Of a stretch of 64,000 bases of DNA, positions 1 through 7,203 are shown one piece after another; the stretch's first letter is position 1; the number at the start of each line of letters is the position of its first letter. A program made the position numbers and the translations under genes. Under the pieces are notes generated by a model. It worked only from the letters and a program-made list of their open reading frames with translations, ran no database searches and was not told where the DNA came from. The stretch is from Symbiodinium natans (Eukaryota > Sar > Dinophyceae > Suessiales > Symbiodiniaceae). The stretch covers positions 62,001 through 126,000 of the forward strand of contig CAJNDS010002724.1 in assembly GCA_905221605.1 (NCBI GenBank), in the 5' to 3' direction.

Positions 1-1451
1 CTTGCACCTCTTGCCGGCCCTTGCCGGATTTGGCTGTCTGCACGGCCTGAAAGAATGGGCTGCCCTTGCAGCGATGTATGAAGCACACTCATTGTGTGCA
101 TTGAATATTGGCCCTTGCCATCTTCAGCTGCCCTTGCAGCAAAACTATTTGAGTTGCCCTTGCAACAAATCTCAACGAGCTGACCCTTCAGCCGATCTTT
201 GACCACGACTGCCTTAGCAGCTTGATCTCTCTTGAGCTGCCCTTGCAGCATTCTTGGCACTGCCCATGCATTATAATTCTCCCCGAAGACTTTTCACTTC
301 GAAGGACACCACCTGAAGTGCAGCAGTGTTCACTTGACAATGTGGTTCTATCTGCAAAGGTCCAACACAAACTAACATGCTTCAAAAACACAAACCACGC
401 AGCAGACTCCAGAGACAGTGCAAATGCAAGCACTGATTGCTCATACCTTCCGTGCCTTAGCGTCTAGGACCTGTTGTCAGGGCAGGACGGACACGCTGCT
501 AAACCTTTTGCTTGGCCATCGGCTAACGAGGAGGGCACTCCAGGTCCCCACATCAAGATGCCTGGACGGGGCGTGAACTGCGCAAGCTGATTCCTGATTC
601 TGCTGCAGGAGAAACGTATAGACAAGGTTGCTTCTACACCCAGGCCAAAGCTTCTAAACTTGGTTCCCTGCAAGATAAAATATCTTGACCTGACATGTAC
701 AACTCTCGCAGTCGACGAGAACAGCTACCAGCTGCGGCAAGTTCTGAAACCTAAGACACTAGCTCGTCTCCAGGAATCTACCTGCACTCCAGCAAACTTC
801 AAGCGACAGCAATGCACAGCAACCAACGCACTCACAAAGTCTCCAAGATAGACCTGGAGAAAAGAATCCTTAAATTGCGTCCTGGCTCAGACTACAACAA
901 CGCACCATGCTCCAAGAAAGCTCAAGAACAAGAAGGCAACTCGGCTTTCAAAACCAAGCTTAAAATGTAAGCTCCAAACGCCATCGACCTTCTGTGAGGC
1001 TCCCACTCCCCCCACCAGGCCGTAGGATGCTAATCCCCCAGCACACTTGGCTGAAGGCAGAAAAATTTTCCCGGACCCTCTCCACGAGGGTTGTGGCTGA
1101 GAGGGCTGTGGCCTCTCTTCGTCTGAGCCGAAAAACTTTCTCATTCGTAGAATTCGAAAATTTTTCTCCGGAAAATAAAGGTTTGTACTTACAGCACGAT
1201 TACCATATTTGGAAACCTCTCGCACACCCTCTACATTCCAAGTGGCCACTTTAACGAAAGTTCCTGTTGGGAGTGGAAAGACACTCCAGACGCAACATCT
1301 CTGACCTGATGCGTATCATGTCGGGTAGAACGATGCGCGCATGGTTTTAGCTGCTTCTGAAGGCGCATGATGTTAGTCGGTCGTGGGTAAGCCGGGGGTA
1401 AGGATGGGGTCCACCGGTACCCGCCGAGTGGCATCCTTGCATTCTCTCTTC
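1..1451. other. Left flank of the retrotransposon, no gene recognised
   Basis: Short open frames occur on both strands, but none resembles a known family or shows a convincing exon. The first 270 bases hold a repeat cluster described separately. The rest is unremarkable mixed-composition sequence up to the retrotransposon edge near 1452. Confidence 0.5.
8..270. repeat. Clustered TGCCCTTGCA-type short repeats
   Basis: The core CCCTTGC recurs at about 16, 62, 112, 132, 156 and 240, mostly inside CTGCCCTTGCAGC, which is nearly self-complementary (TGCA/GCAG ends). Spacing is irregular (about 20-80 bases), so this is not a simple tandem array. Function unknown. Chance enrichment in GC-rich DNA is possible, but the density is unlike the following kilobase. 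Confidence 0.45.
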
Positions 1452-1456
1452 CACTC
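1452..1456. repeat. Candidate target-site duplication, left copy (CACTC)
   Basis: CACTC lies directly outside the left LTR and again directly outside the right LTR (11759-11763). A 5-base duplication is usual for Copia elements. If the LTR is instead set to TG...CA ends (left start 1461, right end 11760), the duplication no longer matches, so the exact edge is uncertain by about 4 bases. Confidence 0.5.
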
Positions 1457-1731
1457 CTCGTGTGGGCAGGAAGCTCCACAGCGGGGTTACGCAGGGTTCT
1501 CTTTTCCACCAAGCAGGAACAACACAACAAACAACAAGACAAGACAGAAGGAATGTTCTGATAGGAGTCTGTGTCCTATGACTTCTGCCTAAATGCTGTA
1601 CACTATACATATTGGCTTCTTTTCGAAAAGAACAGTGTGCTGGTGACAAGGGCTCCTATTCCGTAGACCTGAGCCAATGCCACAGATAAGCCAAGTCTCA
1701 TTGACTCTAACTGGCTGCTCACTCACTCGCG
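1457..1731 (-). repeat. 3' LTR of the Copia element
   Basis: 275 bases, aligning with 11528-11758. Shared blocks run from CTCGTGTGGGCAG to ACTCACTCGCG on the + strand. Against the right LTR this copy has three extra blocks of about 12-19 bases and only a few substitutions. It contains a perfect 16-base palindrome, TTCTTTTCGAAAAGAA, at 1617-1632. On the coding strand this LTR follows the polypurine tract. Confidence 0.85.
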
Positions 1732-1740
1732 CTCCCCCTT
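1732..1740 (-). other. Polypurine tract (plus-strand primer)
   Basis: On the coding strand the sequence directly before the 3' LTR is AAGGGGGAG, a pure purine run. That is the position and composition expected for the RNase H-resistant primer of second-strand synthesis in LTR retrotransposons. The 220 bases between this site and the end of pol hold no further open frame. Confidence 0.75.
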
Positions 1741-1953
1741 GGTGACGTGTCACCAACTGTACTACGGGAGGCAAAAGAGCTTCATCATCACAACGGCAAA
1801 GAGGGCTCTCACTGGATCCTGCGGCCTGGGATGCTTTCCCGGCAGGCTCAAGCGTAGCCTCTTGGAAGCAAAATGCTTCGTTGAAGAAATGGGCTTCGAA
1901 TGCTCCACTCCGGCCTGGAGTGTTTCCCCGGCATGGATGAAGCAAGAACTCAT

Positions 1954-4900
1954 CTACCCTGTTGGGTAAAGGCGTTGCACATCGACCTCAAGTTCAGTGC
2001 GACCACGCCACTCGTGTTCATGGTACCGGCGAGCAGCTTCTGGGTTTCGCCAGTTATCATCATAATACTGTCGCTCACCAGCTGCATATATGGCTAGCGT
2101 CCTCCTGCGGCCTGTGAGTGCTCCCAGAGGAACGGGCAACCTGGTCTGCGCTGGGTCGAAGCGACGAACTCTCACGACAGCGTGCCAGCGTACTAAGACA
2201 GTTGGTCTCTCTGCATCGTACTGAAAGAAGTCCTGTCGAAACTCTGGCGGCGGTGCCTGAAAAAGTGTGGATAGATCTCCACCCCATGATGTCCTCGTTA
2301 GCCGCATTTCCCTCATAGTTGGCTGCAGCGTGGGGGCGGGCCAGCCGACCCTGAGGATATAGGGCGGATCAGGTGGATGATTGAGCCGTAGGGGCCTTGC
2401 TTGCAATGGGCCTCTAGGCTGGGCGACTACGTCTCTGTGGATAGGCTCAGGCGGGTTCGCTGGCGCGTCTGCTGGGCCTGGCATAAACACCTGAACCTCA
2501 TCATCAGCAAAGGCAAATGTGATAGGGCGGCCTTGAGGCTCTACATCAGGCTCCTGCTGCGCTACAGGTCTCGGGGGCCTTCGCCTCAAGCCTTCTTCAG
2601 GGGTCATTGCGGGAACGGGATCCCTAACACGAGCAACGGGGGCCTCATCAGGATCTGGGCCTTCATACTCATCTTCGGGCTGTTCAGGGATGAAAAGCTC
2701 TTCAGGTTCTGGGGCTGGGAGTCTCGGCCTGAGGAGATCCTCGGCTTGACGAAACACTGCCCTCAAACAAGCCTTACATGTTTCCCAAACTGCAATGGAC
2801 GTGATTGAGATTAGCACAGCAAACACTACAAGAGACCAGTCTTCACTACTCTGGGTCCTGTCCTGGTCTTTAGTGGCTCTGGCGTTGCACAGGCAACAGG
2901 CCAAAATGACTGCCCTTAGGCAATCCTTCACGTGCTGAACGGATTTTGCCTTAGTGCTTTCAGCAGGCGGATCCTGCGCGGACATTCCCAGCACTGCCAT
3001 CAACGTCTTGATCCTCTGCGGGCCAAGTGCCTTAGTCCCTATATCAGCACCATTCTTGTCTCCACCTACATGCACGAAAACGAGCAATTTCATGTCGGAC
3101 CTCTCTTTTAGGACTCTAGCCCTAATTTTAAGGTGACGGGTTCTCCAAGAAACGGTGGGGCTGTTGATCACTGTGATAGCACTCAGGTTGTCGTTTGCCA
3201 CAAACACCCTTGGTTCATGCTGCCACAGTTCACGAGCAAGTCCTACATGTGCAACTGCATAGTTACTGCCAGTAGTAGTGGAGAGAAGTTCTGCTTCACA
3301 TGAAGACTGCGTGCAAAACGGCTGCCTTGTGCTGACCCAACCAACAGTAGACCCCTCACAGCGAAGCACGGTGCACTCATGAGACCTATCACCTCCTGGT
3401 GCGTGCGACGCATCTGTGTATGCCTGCAGCACGTGCGTGTAGTCTTGCGTTCCTACAAGGTTGTACTCATCTCTGTCCTTAGGGCCTGCGAAAACAAGAC
3501 CTACCGACGGTGTCACAGACAAGTAACCTAGAACCTGCAGGGCCTGCCTAAACGTGAACTCAGGGTCCTTGGTGCTCCACTGAGCAAGCTTGGAAACGGC
3601 GTAGCAAAGGTCAACCCTAGTACGAATCGACAACCACAGCAGTTCACCTACAACTTGTTGGCACTTCCTAATGCTTTCGGCGTTGGGGTTAGGGACGGCA
3701 ACAGGGTCCTCCAGTCCTTGTGGAAGAGGCTGCACGGAAGCGACAAACTCGTTGGTGTACCTACTCAGCAAGTCCTTTGCGTAAGCGGTTTGAGTTACAA
3801 CCAACCTGCCCTCCCTTGACCAGTACAGCTCTAAGCCTAAAAAGCGAACTGGATTCGACGGGTCACTTCCAACCTTCTCTGGGTCAGAACACGCCCATTT
3901 TTCACAAACTGCCCTAATGACCCCCTCGCCTAAATCCTCTATACCTGACCCAAGAATATCGTCAACGTAGACAGCGATCCACCCGAGCACTTCCTGGGAC
4001 TGCGCAGGCACAGGAATGTCTGGGTCCTGAACGAGAACTGTCTCAACGTCAACAACAAACCAAACGCACTCGTCAGCAAGAGACTGCACTAGCTTCAAAA
4101 GCTTGCTTTTCCAGGGAATTTTCAGGGTACGAAGTTCAGCGTCTCTCGTGAAACCCCAGTCTCTAGGACTCTGGTCAAGACCGTAAACTGCCTTTTTCAC
4201 TATGAGGAAAGTACCTACAGGCACGACTCCTTTGGACACTAGGATACGTGGAGGGTTCAGGACAACGTACTCGGCTGGGTTCTCGCTCTCCGGCGAGTCC
4301 CGGCGGACCGCGTGAGCAGTTCCAGCGTGAGCTACTGCTTCTTGTGCACCCTTACGGTTCCTAGGTAACAGTTCTGAGTTCAGGAAAGCAGTCTTGATGT
4401 CTACAGACCAAACAGGCATTCCACGACGTGAACTATACGCTAATAACATGCGCAGGTGAGTAAGGTCAACTCCACTAGAGTAGAGGTCATGTTTCCTCTG
4501 GGCCTTTGACTCTCCTAGGCACGTACCAAGAAAGTTACCACAAGCAACTATTCGGGCTTTGAGCCTACCTTTGGGGGCCTTGATACTGCAGATAAGCTTT
4601 GAGGGAATGACAGTGACCTTCACACCCTTCGCGCTCAACTCGTCCAGCCTCTCCTGGGTCACAGGCTCAAGCGCCTCTTTGTCCTCAGTAAGGGACAGGA
4701 ACTCTGCGACGACTGCCGGTCGCCACACCTCGAAGTTTTGAAGAACTTGCCAGTTCGGTACGATCTTGGTCTGCAACACCTGCTCCGGCGTGTCCTCTTG
4801 AACCGCGTTCTCATCAAGAGTTTCCGGAAAGGATGCTTCACACACGCAGACAGCAACCGCACTTTCGTCACGCAAGCTCAAGGCACGCAACTCGCACTCC

Positions 4901-7203
4901 AACTCCTCACGCTTCACGAGCAGCTCAGAGAGGATGGTGCCCTCACAGGCCTCCTTTAGGCCATGCTCCTCAAAGGCTGTGATGAACTCTTGTCGCTCAT
5001 GGGCGATCAGCTTGCTCACCACACTGTGCTCGTTAAGCAGCCCTTCAAGCGCCCACGCGTCACCCTCAAGCTCGCGCGGTTCTAAAAACAGAGCCTGCTC
5101 AACTTCTTGCTCATAGGCCTCCTCGTCACACGCTCTGTCTGGCGTGTCTTCAAGGTTAGTTGGCCGAAAACTGTCGAAAAACAACTGTGCTTCGAACTCC
5201 TCGCACCCTACCGCACAACAGCAAGGTACGCTCATGGACAGGTCTGGCACGGCAGACACCTCACGCTCAACGGTTGCCTCTGGCGACACCCCAGCACAGC
5301 ACACGGCATCAAGCTTCACAAACAACTTGCTGCAAACAGTACAGTCACGCTCACAGCAACTACAGGCACATGCGGCGGCCTGCTCTTCAGCAACAGGACC
5401 TACGCCTTCACTCTCAAGCTTTTTTGGGTTTTGGATTATGCTATTTTTAGGGTTTTTGGGATTTTCAAGTTCTTTCAGAGGGGTGGCTCCCCCTTGCTGT
5501 GCAACAGCAACATTGGAAAACTGCTCTGGTGGGGGAACGTTGAACCCCAGGCTTGTCAACTCTGCACGCTCCGCTCCTTTGAGCTTATCCGGGCGGCTCA
5601 CCGTGTAAGCAGAGAGCACAACTCGATGCTCTTCACATGGCCACGGTTCAGTGCAATGCCACCGGTGCGAGTTGAACTGAAACGGCTGTCCTAAGGGAAA
5701 AACTTGTCCTTGCGCAACTTGTCCTGTAGGAAGCGTTTTGCAAACCGCTGGTCCACGTTGCTCATCACCACTGACAGTTTGCACCCACAAGCCACCACCA
5801 CTAGACGGCGCTTGCACAGTAACTATGTGGTTTGGGTACAACGGATGATTGTGAACATCACGATGCAACACTGCCTCAGCGTTAGTACTCAAAACAACGG
5901 TAGTAAACTCAGCGTGTGGCACAGCATGCCGCACAAGCTTGGTCAACAACGCTGCAACACCTGAGCAACGCTTCGTGTTCTTGGTCACACCTGACACGCC
6001 ACCATGCACAAACTGACCAAACACATGATGCTTGCCAGAGTGTAGGCGCTTGCCATTATCACGCGACGCGTCAAGGTCAGAAAGAGACAACTGAGCAACA
6101 AAGGCCAAAGCCGCATCAACATCAAACGGCGCTGTAGCAGCAAGCTCACGAGCACATTGGTCAACGGCCTGGGGTGTTCCCCGGCTTTCGCAACCAACTT
6201 TTGCAAGCACAACGGGCCGTTTGGCACTATGCCGGCGCACTGGGGCTGGCAGCTCTCCCTCTTCAAACGGTGGATCGTCGCCATCAGGATTGGTGGCAAC
6301 TACCTGTAAGTTTGGGCTGTCGCCGTGAAACAACTTCGTCGCAAGCTTCAACATGTCACCGACCAACACAACATAGCCATGTTTTACAAGGCTGGCGGGG
6401 CACAACACAATACCGTCTTCGGCACGGGCCTTCCACTCTGACTGACGTCGGCGATGCCACGTCCTAGTAAGTATCTGTGTTTTAGTGCCGTAAGGTGCCA
6501 ACGTGGGCTGTGGCCATCCCAAGCGGGCAAGCGTGTCTGACCGCCACCTCGCGGCGACCGCTCTTGCGGCGCAGGCCCACTTATCGGGGGGATGTGCGTT
6601 AGCTAGCAGAATAGTACGAACCTGCTGCTTTAGTCGGCGTACGACATTTTCAACCCTGCCGTTGCTGTTGTGCTCTTGGGGCGCAGCGGCAGTGTGCAAT
6701 ATGCCACGCGCGTCGACGAAACGCCTAAACGGTGTCGAGATGAACTCGGACCCTGCGTCTGTATGGATTCGCGCAATCGGCAACTTCAGCACCTCAAGCT
6801 GCGCGCAAATTCGGGCGGTAGCATGTGCAACTTCGTTCGGACCTTTGGAGTCAAGGGGCTCAACAAAGACAAGCTCAACCATTTTAATGGGGCGGTTTTC
6901 GGCATCAGCTTCATCGTCCAGCTTAGCCTTATCTTCCGCACAGCGCTCAAGCAACTCACGACCTGCAGCGTGGCTGCCACGCGCGGGGTACAACTTATCA
7001 CCGAACCACTCATCTAGAGCGCGATCCTCTTCACTAGGATCTACAACTGAAGGCTCGTAGCCCTCACAATCACTTGGGATGCTGGGCTCGTTCGGGCACT
7101 CGGCCTGAGGACCTCCCCGGCTTATGTCGAGCTCCTCACAAACCTCACCCAACACAACACTCCCCCGAAGTTCACTCGAGGCATCCGCGCCAGCATCTGG
7201 CAT
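1954..7203 (-). CDS. Copia pol: integrase core, 2OG-oxygenase-like domain, RT, RNase H, membrane tail
   Basis: Open for 1749 codons from the ATG at 7203. Integrase core: second catalytic Asp149 (HTDAGSEF) and Glu185 (NGRVEN), exactly 35 residues between, as in DD35E enzymes; the first Asp is in the upstream frame. Residues 395-535 look like a double-stranded beta-helix oxygenase: H447-x-D449, SGGGLW at 468-473, distal His516 (or 513) and Arg527. A linker at 610-666 is Cys-rich. Copia RT follows: SVDIKTAFLN (Asp935), AVYGLDQSPRDW at 1005-1016 and YVDD at 1079-1082. RNase H: YTDAS (Asp1263), SSCEAE near 1303, Asp1337 and GADIGTK at 1385-1391. After RNase H come a hydrophobic segment at 1428-1443 ending ARA, a membrane helix at about 1457-1474, and about 270 Pro/Arg-rich residues. 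The ATG overlaps the upstream stop (TGATG). Confidence 0.9.
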   Translation of the reverse strand: MPDAGADASSELRGSVVLGEVCEELDISRGGPQAECPNEPSIPSDCEGYEPSVVDPSEEDRALDEWFGDKLYPARGSHAAGRELLERCAEDKAKLDDEADAENRPIKMVELVFVEPLDSKGPNEVAHATARICAQLEVLKLPIARIHTDAGSEFISTPFRRFVDARGILHTAAAPQEHNSNGRVENVVRRLKQQVRTILLANAHPPDKWACAARAVAARWRSDTLARLGWPQPTLAPYGTKTQILTRTWHRRRQSEWKARAEDGIVLCPASLVKHGYVVLVGDMLKLATKLFHGDSPNLQVVATNPDGDDPPFEEGELPAPVRRHSAKRPVVLAKVGCESRGTPQAVDQCARELAATAPFDVDAALAFVAQLSLSDLDASRDNGKRLHSGKHHVFGQFVHGGVSGVTKNTKRCSGVAALLTKLVRHAVPHAEFTTVVLSTNAEAVLHRDVHNHPLYPNHIVTVQAPSSGGGLWVQTVSGDEQRGPAVCKTLPTGQVAQGQVFPLGQPFQFNSHRWHCTEPWPCEEHRVVLSAYTVSRPDKLKGAERAELTSLGFNVPPPEQFSNVAVAQQGGATPLKELENPKNPKNSIIQNPKKLESEGVGPVAEEQAAACACSCCERDCTVCSKLFVKLDAVCCAGVSPEATVEREVSAVPDLSMSVPCCCAVGCEEFEAQLFFDSFRPTNLEDTPDRACDEEAYEQEVEQALFLEPRELEGDAWALEGLLNEHSVVSKLIAHERQEFITAFEEHGLKEACEGTILSELLVKREELECELRALSLRDESAVAVCVCEASFPETLDENAVQEDTPEQVLQTKIVPNWQVLQNFEVWRPAVVAEFLSLTEDKEALEPVTQERLDELSAKGVKVTVIPSKLICSIKAPKGRLKARIVACGNFLGTCLGESKAQRKHDLYSSGVDLTHLRMLLAYSSRRGMPVWSVDIKTAFLNSELLPRNRKGAQEAVAHAGTAHAVRRDSPESENPAEYVVLNPPRILVSKGVVPVGTFLIVKKAVYGLDQSPRDWGFTRDAELRTLKIPWKSKLLKLVQSLADECVWFVVDVETVLVQDPDIPVPAQSQEVLGWIAVYVDDILGSGIEDLGEGVIRAVCEKWACSDPEKVGSDPSNPVRFLGLELYWSREGRLVVTQTAYAKDLLSRYTNEFVASVQPLPQGLEDPVAVPNPNAESIRKCQQVVGELLWLSIRTRVDLCYAVSKLAQWSTKDPEFTFRQALQVLGYLSVTPSVGLVFAGPKDRDEYNLVGTQDYTHVLQAYTDASHAPGGDRSHECTVLRCEGSTVGWVSTRQPFCTQSSCEAELLSTTTGSNYAVAHVGLARELWQHEPRVFVANDNLSAITVINSPTVSWRTRHLKIRARVLKERSDMKLLVFVHVGGDKNGADIGTKALGPQRIKTLMAVLGMSAQDPPAESTKAKSVQHVKDCLRAVILACCLCNARATKDQDRTQSSEDWSLVVFAVLISITSIAVWETCKACLRAVFRQAEDLLRPRLPAPEPEELFIPEQPEDEYEGPDPDEAPVARVRDPVPAMTPEEGLRRRPPRPVAQQEPDVEPQGRPITFAFADDEVQVFMPGPADAPANPPEPIHRDVVAQPRGPLQARPLRLNHPPDPPYILRVGWPAPTLQPTMREMRLTRTSWGGDLSTLFQAPPPEFRQDFFQYDAERPTVLVRWHAVVRVRRFDPAQTRLPVPLGALTGRRRTLAIYAAGERQYYDDNWRNPEAARRYHEHEWRGRTELEVDVQRLYPTG
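5599..6021 (-). other. 2OG-Fe(II)-dioxygenase-like domain embedded in pol
   Basis: Located between integrase and RT. Visible pattern: LHRDVHN (HxD iron-ligand pair, H447/D449), then a Gly-rich strand GGGLWV as in prolyl-hydroxylase/AlkB-like folds, then FNSHRWHCTEPW giving the distal His516 (or 513), then HRVVLSAYT with Arg527, 11 residues after His516, where 2OG enzymes bind the 2-oxoglutarate carboxylate. Substrate unknown. Nucleic-acid 2OG oxygenases (TET/JBP, AlkB) make base oxidation or repair plausible, but this is inference. Confidence 0.55.

Noticed and set aside
5107-5694. 195-codon frame on the + strand inside pol
   Set aside because: Shadow of the pol gene on the opposite strand; no domain.
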